Below, piece by piece: positions 20,211 through 27,680 of a stretch of DNA of 27,680 nt. The position numbers and the translations under genes were made by a program. Under the pieces are notes generated by a model. The model saw only the letters and a program-made list of their open reading frames with translations, was not told the origin of the DNA and ran no database searches. Location: contig JAJKFJ010023945.1 of the NCBI GenBank assembly GCA_027382625.1, forward strand, positions 1 to 27,680. Reading direction: 5' to 3'. This DNA comes from Tetmemena sp. SeJ-2015 (taxonomy: Eukaryota > Ciliophora > Spirotrichea > Sporadotrichida > Oxytrichidae). The first letter of the stretch is position 1. Every line of letters starts with the position of its first letter.

Positions 20211-20790
20211 TAATATAAGCAGCTGAAAATATTCTATAGCAATACTATACATTTTCAATAAGTAAATTAGAAGTATGAAGGCAGAATACTTCGGAAAGAT
20301 TAGCAAACTATTCAATCTTATAAGCTAGAAACCTCATAGACTTTGACAGAGGGTTAAATAAGAAAAGAATTTTATTTCACTTAACTTTTTTAATCACACT
20401 AATTTTAAGCTTTCTTTATAAGTTGCTATAATTTGGAGAGCTAAAAAGGCATATGAAGACTTAGCTTCGAGAGAGATTTTATTTCATCAAGTTTAAATTT
20501 ACCATCATTGACTTTGAGTAGTTCAAACTTCGCTTCATATTTATTTCAATCATTAAATTATTAATGAATTTTGGACATTCGCAGGCAAACTAGTCCTTAG
20601 CCAGCAAAAGTACTCTATTCTTGTAAATGGAAATTCAAAGAACACCCAAACCTTTAGCTTTTACACCCAGATTGCAGATAAGAATGGCACCTACATTAGA
20701 GCTTATTTACTCCAACAGAATTCCTAGATAGTCCTGGCTAAGAATCTTCAATTCTTTGTGAGGCTTATTTCTAATTGAATATAAGATATG
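20211..20790 (+). other. Fragmented coding-like region
   Basis: Mixed open frames without a resolved gene model. 20211-20400 continues the MGGNCC-2 frame. About 20440-20520 reads ELKRHMKTQLRERFYFIKFK. After a possible intron ending TTCGCAG near 20583, 20584-20778 reads GKLVLSQQKYSILVNGNSK and then GTYIRAYLLQQNSQIVLAKN, beta-strand-like. These may be further MDSs of the MGGNCC-2 gene or scrambled MDSs of the beta-mannosidase downstream. I cannot decide from the sequence. Confidence 0.35.
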
Positions 20791-22269
20791 TTAAAAGGAA
20801 ATGCGGAATCTGGAAACATATAATGATAAGAGCCTATGACTCTGCTATTATAGATGGGATGCTTTTTAGAAACAGCAAAGTCACTTAGACCTCTACTTCT
20901 GCCACTGTCTATGGATAAATCTCATTGCTTGCATTCACTAATTAAAGTTATTATGTTAGGGTTACTCAGATATATAGTAATTAAACTTCAAGCAACGCGA
21001 CTTCTAAAGATGGATTTCGAGAAAGCAAACATAAATATGAAAAGATAAAGGAGCACTTATTCAAAGAGATCTCATATGGAAAGTCAAATCAAAGAGGCGG
21101 ATTTAAAGAAAGCACTGAGATTGAAATTAACGGACAGTTTTAAATTCAAAATCCCTAACTTTGGTGGACTCATAACTTAGGTACACCCTACTTATATTGG
21201 TTTTTGATAGAGCTGTTCGATTAAAATAACAACACTATTGATTATTAGTTTGAGAGAATTGGAATTAGAACTTTAGATTAATTATAATAAAAAGATTAGC
21301 TTGAATAAAATGGCATACCTGTCTTCATGAAAGGCAAAGAAGTATTAGCAAATAATGATAAGACTTTGGGGAGGTGGTTAGTATGAGTTTGATATTTTTT
21401 ACGATCTGTGTGATGAGTCAGGCCTACTGATTTGGCATTCTAATGAATTGTCTTGAACTCAATTCCTTGAAAATGTGATGGAAGAAACTGTAGATTATTT
21501 AAGCATAGGTTGGAAAGAGTGGGGTTGGCAAGATGGCTTAAATGATACCCAGAAGGACTTAATTTTTAAGTGGTACTTAGATATCTTCAACGTTACTATC
21601 CCTCAAGTTCTGAGCACTTATGACCCTGATAGGTTTTATTGGCCCTCTTCTCCATCGTCCTCACAATCTAAGGACTTCAACACTGGAGATATCCATGAGT
21701 GGCTAGTTTGGGCTTCTTAATACGAGATTGAAGCTTACAACACTCATGTTGGCAGATTCAATAGTGAGTATGGCATGTAAGGCATGATCCCAATGAGTAG
21801 CATAAAGCAATTCTCCTATCCATCAGACTGGAGTAATGAGACCTTTGTGATGCACTTGCATGAGAGGCATGTTCTAGGGTGGCCTAATCTCGAACTCTAT
21901 ATGGGAGAATACTTCAAGCCCACCAAAGATTTTGAAAGCTTTGTTTATGGGACAATTCAATTCAAATATTTTGCAAGCGAAATACTTGTATCCATTTAGT
22001 AAATGGTAATGCAAGCTTATGCAGTAGTTACTGGAATAGAAGCCCTAAGAAGATCAATGCCTTTCTGTATGGGATCTTTGTATTGGTAATTAAACGATGT
22101 ATGGCCAGTTTTCTCGTGGTCGTCCGTAGATTTTTATGGCCAATGGAAAGCGCTTCATTATAGAGCTAAAATATTTATTCAAGAGATGAATGTTTTGAGA
22201 ATTTTAAATTACAAACAACTGCGAAAATAAAACTGCAAAGTTGAACTCTCAGCTTCCACTATTAGCTGA
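20791..22269 (+). CDS. Beta-mannosidase (GH2 family), alternate segments only
   Basis: Beta-mannosidases remove terminal beta-linked mannose from glycans, in lysosome or outside the cell. Segments in correct order: GIWKHIMIRAYDSAIID; FQIQNPQLWWTHNLGTPYLY and FERIGIRTL; NGIPVFMKGK; MIRLWGGGQYEFDIFYDLCD; TQFLENVMEETVDYL; RFYWPSSPSSSQSKDFNTGD; the nucleophile block FNSEYGMQG (Glu codon 21766-21768); GSLYWQLNDVWPVFSWSSVD and WKALHYRAK. Missing are the ~30 residues between KGK and MIRLWGGG, ~8 residues before TQFLENV (with TGA at 21454-21456), and the W-x-G-N-N-E acid/base block after EETVDYL. The N-terminal domain and C-terminal ~150 residues are also absent. Similarity ends about 22190; the frame then overlaps the next gene. 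Best explained as one half of a scrambled germline gene; a pseudogene is the alternative. Confidence 0.85.
21955..21993. other. IES, 39 bp, pointer ATT
   Basis: ATT at 21955-21957 and 21994-21996, AT-rich and in frame. Removal gives FVYGTIQQMVMQAYAVVTG, the expected helix before the LYWQLND block. Confidence 0.6.
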
Positions 22270-22909
22270 TTACCAATCCGCTTCATCATCACTCTCAGGC
22301 TCTTCATCTTCAGATTGCGATTCATTAGAGCGTTGTCCATTCCTCTCTTATAAAAGTCTCGCTACTCCATCTGCTGACGATTAGTTTACCTCATCATCTT
22401 AATCTACTTCTTCTTCCTCCTCATCTTCCATTTGAGCGTCTTCATCCTCCCAACCTTCTTCGCTTTCATCTTACTCCACTTCTTCATCTCCATCTGAAGC
22501 TGCTGATTCAAACGCTCCTGCCTCTGCTCTCCCAGCCACTCCACTTTACCTTATTCGGTTTTACATGATGCGCTGAAACCTTGCCTTCATCTTGAGTGCT
22601 TCACTGTTCACAACGTTCGGCTGTTGAAACTTATTTATCAAAGAAAGCATCTGCAAGTGCTTCGTTCTAGCCACAGATTGACATTCCTAGTTCAGGGAAT
22701 ACGCCAGGAGCTTGTCTGTAGAGCTGATATTTCCGAATATAAGCTACTGTGACTTGATAAAGTGCAAGTTGTTGTTCACTCTCGCCTTTTAGTTCTGCTT
22801 ATCCTGAGACGCCCCGCCACTGGCACTCGGGTGTATCACTTTACAAAGGTGAGAAGAAATTCTAAGGCTTACTTTTTTCAAAATTAGCGGATTAATTAAT
22901 TTACTCCAT
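22249..22909 (-). CDS. Protein with helical core and long acidic tail
   Basis: ATG 22907-22909 with an in-frame TGA upstream; TGA 22249-22251; 215 residues after a 13-bp IES. Start MEQINQSANFEKSKPQNFFS. Core NNNLHFIKSQQLIFGNISST, LQMLSLINKFQQPNVVNSEA and KMKARFQRIMQNRIRQ looks helical and basic. The C-terminal ~90 residues are highly acidic (DEEVEQDESEEGWEDEDAQ and more). Not recognised. A basic helical domain plus acidic tail is common in nuclear or nucleolar proteins, but that is inference. Its 3' end overlaps the trailing frame of the beta-mannosidase piece by about 20 bp. Confidence 0.7.
22824..22836. other. IES, 13 bp, pointer AGTG
   Basis: Plus-strand CACT at 22824-22827 and 22837-22840. 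Removal of 13 bp joins PQNFFSPLQS to ASGGASQDKQNQ, linking the only good start to the long frame; total length then divides by three. Confidence 0.6.
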
Positions 22910-23044
22910 CAATCTATAATTATAATATCAACTCCGATAACTTTAATACTACTCACATCTCTGATAAGAAACCTCTCAGTTACACGAAGTAGAGAATCTC
23001 GCATCTGATATTTAACTAAGAGAAGAGAGTAAACCTTCGAGAAA
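22910..23044. promoter_or_regulatory. Spacer upstream of the acidic-tail gene and tRNA
   Basis: 135 bp, A/T-rich. It holds the 5' flank of the minus-strand gene and of the plus-strand tRNA. No specific motif recognised. Confidence 0.4.
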
Positions 23045-23128
23045 GCAAGTGTGGCCGAGCGGTCTAAGGCGTCAGACTCAAGATCTGATGGGCGTGAGTC
23101 CGCGTGGGTTCAAATCCCACCGCTTGCA
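23045..23128 (+). tRNA. tRNA-Leu (anticodon CAA)
   Basis: Cloverleaf seen directly: acceptor GCAAGTG pairs with CGCTTGC (one G-T wobble), discriminator A. A-box-like TGGCCGAGCGG and B-box GGTTCAAATCC are present. Anticodon stem TCAGA/TCTGA closes loop CTCAAGA, giving anticodon CAA, which reads TTG. The long variable arm (TGGGCGTGAGTCCGCG) is typical of class II Leu tRNA. No intron. It reads UUG, not a stop codon, so it is not a suppressor. T6 follows at once. Confidence 0.97.
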
Positions 23129-23130
23129 GA

Positions 23131-23136
23131 TTTTTT
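23131..23136 (+). terminator. RNA polymerase III terminator
   Basis: A run of six T starts three bases after the tRNA discriminator base, the usual pol III stop signal. Confidence 0.85.
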
Positions 23137-23354
23137 ATCCTTTTAAAAACTTTTGCCTCTTAACTTTTAATCAAGTCACAATTAGCAGAGTCTCCTAATG
23201 ATAGATTCTGACTTATATTATTTCCTAATTTCTTAAGGCTAAAGTTTAATAATTAAGTTTCTTAGCGATTATAAACAACTTAAAGTACATTAACTCATCA
23301 TTCTTAACTTGAAAGTGAGAATAATAAAGTTAACAATTTTTTATTAAAAACAGA
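23137..23354. other. AT-rich spacer before the S/N/Q-rich gene
   Basis: 218 bp, about three quarters A/T. It should contain the promoter of the plus-strand gene at 23355. No motif recognised. Confidence 0.4.
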
Positions 23355-25281
23355 ATGGCAGATAATAACTTTTCCAACACCTATCTAGCCTCTTCAAATT
23401 CTTCTCAAAACTCGAATTATTGCTCTTTTTTATCATTTGAGAAGTATTTCATAATATTTTTGAATCTTGAATAGCAGGTTTCAAGTCCATCCTCAAGATT
23501 TCAGAATAGCTCTTCCACTCAGCAGATTCATAGACTGATTCTAAATCAGGACGCATTCGATGGGACGAGTGCTGTGAATGAAGTGACTCCAAAAGATGCA
23601 GGCAGTCCTTATGGAGCATTAAGTGGAGGAGCAAGCATAAATTTAGCCACAAATGGCTTTCAATACAGTGGGAATACAGTGAATGCAGCTGCTGCAGTAA
23701 GAGCTTTCAGCTATTACCAAACCCCACAGCAGTTCTTGAAAAACACTTCGCAAGGTATACAGCCTTAAATGAGTTATCCAGCCCAGGACTTAAGCCAATA
23801 ACTTGCATAAATCCGTATAGAAAATATGATCGCAATTAATTTAAATCGAGGTTAACAGTGGTTTGAAGAATTAGTTAGCGACTCTAACAGCAATAACAGA
23901 CGAATCTAATTTTGAGGTGCCTCAGAAACCCTCAATGCTCACCAAGAATGAATCTACTAATTTAATCACCTCTCTTAACCATAATTCATCTCAAAAATAG
24001 TTCACGGGTGGGTATAGCAACTCAATAGTCTCGCCAACTTAGAATAGACAAATACTGGGGACAAATTAAATAAATGGTGGTAGCGGTGCCAATTTAAAAA
24101 ATGGCATGCTTGCTAGTGGCAGTGGTCAAATACCTATGAAGGGGAGTGAATCTGCAATAAAATCTCTTTCCAATATCAAAGTCTAAATAACTCATGGGAA
24201 TTAGAACAAAGGCGCTGTGAATTAAATTTTGAAGGATTTGTATTCTTACATCGAATTATCAGACAGTAAGATTGATGGAGGATGAAAACCATTCTATATC
24301 CTAGGCATATGGAAGCGTTCAATCTAATCTCCCCAAAGACTTTGCCTCCTTGGTAGTTTTATCAGAGGAGAGTTGCAAGAGTGACTCTAAGCTAAAGATT
24401 AACTCCTCTAGAGTTGCTGATTCTACTATCAGTCATTACCAATAAGCACTTGGCGCAAATATAGTGAGTCATTCTCAAGCCACAGTTTCTTAGAAATAGC
24501 ATCCTAAGTATTCGGTAATATCAGTTGGGAACAAGATGAGTTAACTAGTGAACTCTTAAAATTAGCTTTCTCATTCTCTTTCGAGCAGTAGTATTTAGCC
24601 AGGCAACTTTAACATTAACAACACTTAATCACAGAGGAGCTACATTTAACTTTCTTAACCTCAAAGTAGCATTGGCAGCAGTTAGTCTCAAACTAGCATG
24701 AAGAATCACATCTCTCAACAGCATTAACTTTACCAACAGCTTCAATTACTCTAATAAAATTCTCCCCATTCATCATCCTAGACCAACATCATTAATCCAT
24801 ACCTTGCAACAGGCGGTAACTAATTCAGCTCTCCACAAGCCTCTGCAGCTATTCAACTGAGCAGGGAGTAACAATCACAAATTCATAGTATTAGAGGGAG
24901 CAAGGAAATGCTTAAGAGTGCCAGTGGACTAAGTGATAAAAATAATCAGCAGCTCATACTATCTCAGAGCAGTAGTGTCCCTGAGAAAAGGAGCAGCATT
25001 AACAGCTATAATAAGCGAGTTATTGAGCTGCATCTTAATCAACATAGTAACTCCAAAAATCAAAATGCAATGACGCAAATGATGAGTCCTAGTACTTTGA
25101 AATCTTAAGTTTTTAATTAAGTTCTTAATCTCAATTAAGCTTGGATATCTCTGAAATACCTTATAGATTAGAATTGTGGTTAATTAGGTAGGTTGCGAAT
25201 ACATAAATAGAAGAGAGTGACAATATATAAGCACAGAAAGCAAGGAATCCTCTTTAATATTTAGGCTCGCCTCCTCCATGA
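23355..25281 (+). CDS. S/N/Q-rich low-complexity protein
   Basis: ATG 23355-23357 (MADNNFSNTYLASSNSSQNS), TGA 25279-25281. Removal of four IESs (48, 34, 7, 20 bp) leaves 606 codons exactly, 605 residues. Ser, Asn, Gln and Gly dominate throughout, with many TAA/TAG glutamines. A slightly ordered stretch VNQILKDLYSYIELSDSKID lies in the middle. The C-terminal end LSLDISEIPYRLELWLIRQ, reached only through the 20-bp IES, is the most ordered part and may be functional. No family recognised; probably a largely disordered protein. Its last ~150 bp run antisense to the open frame of the next gene. Confidence 0.7.
23414..23461. other. IES, 48 bp, pointer GAAT
   Basis: GAAT at 23414-23417 and 23462-23465; T-rich, in frame. 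Removal gives SSQNSNLEQQVSSPSSRF. Confidence 0.65.
23808..23841. other. IES, 34 bp, pointer TAAATC
   Basis: TAAATC at 23808-23813 and 23842-23847; frame-changing. Removal gives LSQQLAQIEVNSGLKNQLAT. Confidence 0.8.
24274..24280. other. IES, 7 bp, pointer GATG
   Basis: GATG at 24274-24277 and 24281-24284. Removal of 7 bp removes a TGA and joins IELSDSKID to ENHSISQAYGSVQ. Confidence 0.65.
25103..25122. other. IES, 20 bp, pointer TCTTAA
   Basis: TCTTAA at 25103-25108 and 25123-25128; frame-changing. Removal gives PSTLKSQSQLSLDISEIPYR. Confidence 0.7.
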
Positions 25282-27070
25282 ATACCTTATGCAAATTTCA
25301 GTTTCTGCTTCCATTCGGCGTACTCCGCGCTATTGCTCGTTAGATATTCATGGAAGTTCACCTTGGCAACTTCCTATAAGACAAATGGTGCCTCAGCAAT
25401 TTTGGGCGGCTCTTCGTATTTGAGTTCGATAAACTTAGTCGCGCTCATGGCAAACTCGATATCCAGCCAGGTCATCCTTATGAGCATTACTGCCTGCTTG
25501 TATTGTGATCGGTTATCAGCGTTCACTTCGTCATAGCGAGGGTTAGGGATTCGAAACTCCTTCCTGCCTTTCTATTTGTAGATGAACTTAGACTCTCTGC
25601 ACCTTGTTTATGTTAGCTCTGGCACCAGCCTCATAAACCGAAAGACGGAGCACTCCACATGAGAGTGTCGTTGCTAATTCCTCGCATGCCAGCACGTTGC
25701 CCAAGAATTCGCGCAGCCTGGTAAGGTGAGAGTGGTTGCTCTCAATTTTTTCCTTCTCGATCTGCTTCCCCACAAGCTTCCACATCTGCTCTTTGATATT
25801 AATGCTTCTCATCTTAGTTCTGAGTTCTCCCACATCGATGCCTGCGAAAGTCCCTGTAAATGTGAAATGCTTGATTGGCTTGTCCAGCTCGAGCCAGTGG
25901 AGGAGGCTCATCACTACCAACTGAAGCGAGTACCCTCTTTTGTTCTAGACCTCCTACCGAATCCCTGCTATGATCTTTTTAAAATTTGGGAGCTCAGAGT
26001 GACCGGGAGGGGGTACTTTATTTTACTTAGACATACACTATGCAAGGACGAGAGACAACTTGCCGAGAACCACTTTCGTCCGGGCATTCAGTAGCGTAAC
26101 CTCCCTTAGGGCAGTTCCTACAGCTATAGCCTCCTCTGGTCTCAGTATTGACTCGGAGATTTCCATTACTAGATGATCGGGCTCTGAGCTGTCGTTGATC
26201 GCCTCGACTTCAGAGTCCTTAACCTTGGCCATAAATTCATTGTAATTAGCGCATGCTGGCTCTAGTTTGGCACTCAAGGGGCCACTCCTTTGAGGTAGTG
26301 CTTGTCGCTATAGAACGCCGCCTTCTCGAAATCAACGCAGAGCATGTTTTGAAAACCTATCGCGGAGAGCCTCTATTGGTTAATGAGGATCTAGTAACGA
26401 TGCGAGCTGTCAGACAAGTGGCAAAGCTCTGAGCACTCGCTCTATTCCATTTATCTCAAGCCTGGCCTGCGATGTTGTGTGAGGATACGAGGGAGCATCT
26501 GTGAGGGCGGATGAGGTCCCGCAGTCTGGAAGGGTCCCTGCGATAGAGGTCTACCATCAAGGCCTTGTATACATCCTCTACGCGAGCCAGTGCCGATCGA
26601 GCTTGCGTGACAGTCGATCTAAGGAGTGTTAGGCGGTCGGGCTCTCCCTCATTGTCGTTAGAGCTGCTAGATATAATCGCTTGCAATCCTGGAATCAGCT
26701 CCTGCTTGAACCTGTCTGACTAAGGGCTCCAACTTAAGCGCGAATTTGTGCGGAGACGGTCCTCTTTAATTGGGATGACCTTTATTAAGGGGAGCTGGAA
26801 GCTTCTTGGCTCAGGAATATGGATGAGGTTGTCAAGAACTTGGGAGGCCACAGTTGCTTCATTGGTAGAGAATGGCGTGGCTGTTGCATTCTCATTCGAA
26901 ATTTGTGAATTTTAAGGGCTCCATGTGCCCCGAGTAGAAGGTTTCGATAGAATAAAGCCCGGGGAGTCTAGACAGATGGGTGGCTTGCTCAAAGGGCAAA
27001 CCGAGGTAAGCAGGCTAATTGATTTCTCATTTAGAAGTGGCGGTTAGATTGGGGCGGTCGAGGTCCGCAT
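25131..27070 (-). CDS. GC-richer gene of unknown function
   Basis: ATG 27068-27070 (MRTSTAPIQPPLLNEKSISL). Four small IESs (22, 13, 23, 22 bp) turn five broken frames into one; to the in-frame TGA at 25131-25133 that is 620 codons. The true end is probably near 25283, because beyond it the frame is antisense to another gene. N-terminal ~130 residues are Ser/Pro/Thr-rich. After that the protein looks folded and helical: LRSTVTQARSALARVEDVYK, LQLVVMSLLHWLELDKPIKH, REFLGNVLACEELATTLSCG, MLIRMTWLDIEFAMSATKFI. No family is recognised. It has visibly more G/C and fewer TAA/TAG codons than its neighbours. Divergent from the next gene. Confidence 0.65.
25595..25616. other. IES, 22 bp, pointer CAGAG
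   Basis: Plus-strand CTCTG at 25595-25599 and 25617-25621. Removal gives SVYEAGARESKFIYKQKGRK. Confidence 0.7.
26266..26288. other. IES, 23 bp, pointer CAAA
   Basis: Plus-strand TTTG at 26266-26269 and 26289-26292. Removal gives FYSDKHYLKLEPACANYNEF. Confidence 0.65.
26426..26438. other. IES, 13 bp, pointer AGAGC
   Basis: Plus-strand GCTCT at 26426-26430 and 26439-26443. Removal gives LEINGIELCHLSDSSHRYQ. Confidence 0.6.
26478..26499. other. IES, 22 bp, pointer CCTCACA
   Basis: Plus-strand TGTGAGG at 26478-26484 and 26500-26506. Removal gives DLIRPHTTSQARLEINGIE and bypasses TGA at 26456-26458. Confidence 0.7.
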
Positions 27071-27331
27071 CTTTGATTAAAAAGTGATCGTTAATAATTT
27101 AAGAGAGCGGGCGGTTAAGATTGAATTAAACTTAATAGGAGAGGTGGCTGGTGGTCCGATTAATTTGGCTGACTCGTTATAGTACTACTACTTCTACTAC
27201 TACTACTACTCTCTCTCTACAACGAGTCAGCCAAAATATTCTCAAGCTTGTATTAGATTATTCCACTTACGCAATTCATTTCAATCCTAATCTATTAGAA
27301 GCAAAATACAATTGATAAATTCTCAGCAAAC
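27071..27331. promoter_or_regulatory. Divergent intergenic region with hairpin
   Basis: 261 bp between two divergent start codons. It contains the long inverted repeat listed separately and AT-rich stretches on either side. It may be a shared promoter or a chromosome fragmentation point; no telomere-like or known breakage motif was seen. Confidence 0.4.
27164..27235. repeat. 19-bp inverted repeat with CTA microsatellite loop
   Basis: Left arm 27164-27182 (TTTGGCTGACTCGTTATAG) and right arm 27217-27235 match in inverted orientation at 18 of 19 positions. The 34-nt loop is (CTA)n followed by (CT)n. The arms contain TGACTC/GAGTCA, an AP-1-like palindrome half. Confidence 0.9.
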
Positions 27332-27680
27332 ATGCAGATCTTATCTCATGGAGGGGCTGGCTATCAATCGTACACTTAGCAAAACTCTACTATGCTAAGT
27401 ACAGATAAAATAAAGCCGCAAATCAAAGTTATCCCTATCTCAAGTAACATCTCTCCTAAGTAAGCGTTTGGATCACCCAGATTTTCAGTTAACGGTATAA
27501 ATACTATCGTCCCTAAAAGCAAACTCGTCATACGAAAGCAGTAAAATTAGTTAACTTAAGGTTACACCTCTGCAAATATTATTTCTGATTATTTTTCTCT
27601 CTAAATAAGAGCAGTATTAACAATTTAAGCAGGTCTGAGTAGCACTTGAACTTGAACAACCACACTCTCTCTAATTGCGA
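27332..27680 (+). CDS. 5' end of an unidentified gene, runs off the window
   Basis: ATG 27332-27334 (MQILSHGGAGYQSYTQQNST). After a 29-bp IES the frame stays open to the window end (SSINNLSRSEQHLNLNNHTL). Ser/Asn/Gln-rich with a basic stretch VPKSKLVIRKQQNQL. Too short to identify. Confidence 0.6.
27574..27602. other. IES, 29 bp, pointer AAATA
   Basis: AAATA at 27574-27578 and 27603-27607; frame-changing and AT-rich. Removal gives GYTSANKSSINNLSRSE and avoids a TGA downstream. Confidence 0.75.

Noticed and set aside
27183..27216. CTA/CT run as a telomere or centromere repeat
   Set aside because: Spirotrich telomeres are G4T4-type; this is a simple microsatellite inside a hairpin loop.
1..27680. 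TGA read as tryptophan or cysteine
   Set aside because: TGA is absent from resolved reading frames and ends them; in-frame TGAs fall in inserts or unresolved scrambled joints.
1..27680. CRISPR array, bacterial operon or insertion sequence
   Set aside because: No regularly spaced repeats, no Shine-Dalgarno-led compact operons, no transposase; introns and eukaryotic proteins are present instead.

Overview
The window reads as germline (micronuclear) DNA of a spirotrich, probably hypotrich, ciliate. Two things in the sequence show this. First, long protein-like reading frames run through TAA and TAG, placed where glutamine is expected (many Q-rich runs), and end only at TGA, so TAA/TAG = Gln and TGA = stop. 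Second, almost every gene is interrupted by short, mostly AT-rich inserts bounded by direct repeats of 2-9 bp. Removing one repeat copy plus the insert removes in-frame TGA codons or frame breaks and joins sensible protein sequence. These behave as internal eliminated sequences (IESs) with pointers, lying between macronuclear-destined segments (MDSs). I placed about 37. In eight genes (1, 3, 7, 9, 12, 13, 14 and, with one alternative, 6) the length after removing all proposed IESs and introns is an exact multiple of three. True GT..AG introns of about 24-79 nt are also present.

Layout, left to right: (1) coiled-coil Q-rich protein, minus, 147-1889; (2) Tudor-SN/SND1-type staphylococcal-nuclease protein, minus, 1988-3514, lacking its C-terminal half here; (3) giant TPR protein of about 2097 residues, minus, 3767-10653, with 8 IESs and 6 introns; (4) armadillo-repeat protein resembling radial spoke RSPH14, plus, 10785-12346, divergent from 3; (5) acidic low-complexity protein, plus, 12439-13280; (6) Q/N-rich protein, minus, 13394-15290; (7) ankyrin + AGC-type kinase, minus, 15763-18081, with essential kinase pieces absent; (8, 9) two neighbouring plus-strand genes that both start MGGNCC, 18182-19588 and 19808 onward; (10) beta-mannosidase (GH2) pieces, plus, about 20790-22190, with the acid/base region absent; (11) acidic-tail protein, minus, 22249-22909; (12) tRNA-Leu(CAA), 23045-23128; (13) S/N/Q-rich protein, plus, 23355-25281; (14) GC-richer unidentified gene, minus, ending near 25283 or 25131 and starting at 27070; (15) start of another gene, plus, 27332 to the window end.

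In the numbering above, the genes whose lengths close to a multiple of three are the coiled-coil, TPR, Q/N-rich, MGGNCC-1, acidic-tail, S/N/Q-rich and GC-richer genes, plus the armadillo gene.

Most genes look simply interrupted (MDSs in order). The kinase, the beta-mannosidase and probably the Tudor-SN gene are different. Conserved blocks sit next to each other with the intervening conserved block missing, as expected when alternate MDSs of a scrambled gene lie at another germline locus. The most unusual feature is the very small size of several proposed IESs (7, 7, 10, 10, 13 and 13 bp including one pointer). The genes do not form a pathway; tight spacing of unrelated genes fits a gene-dense germline block that would be cut into separate small somatic chromosomes. 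No telomere, CRISPR array or bacterial feature was seen.
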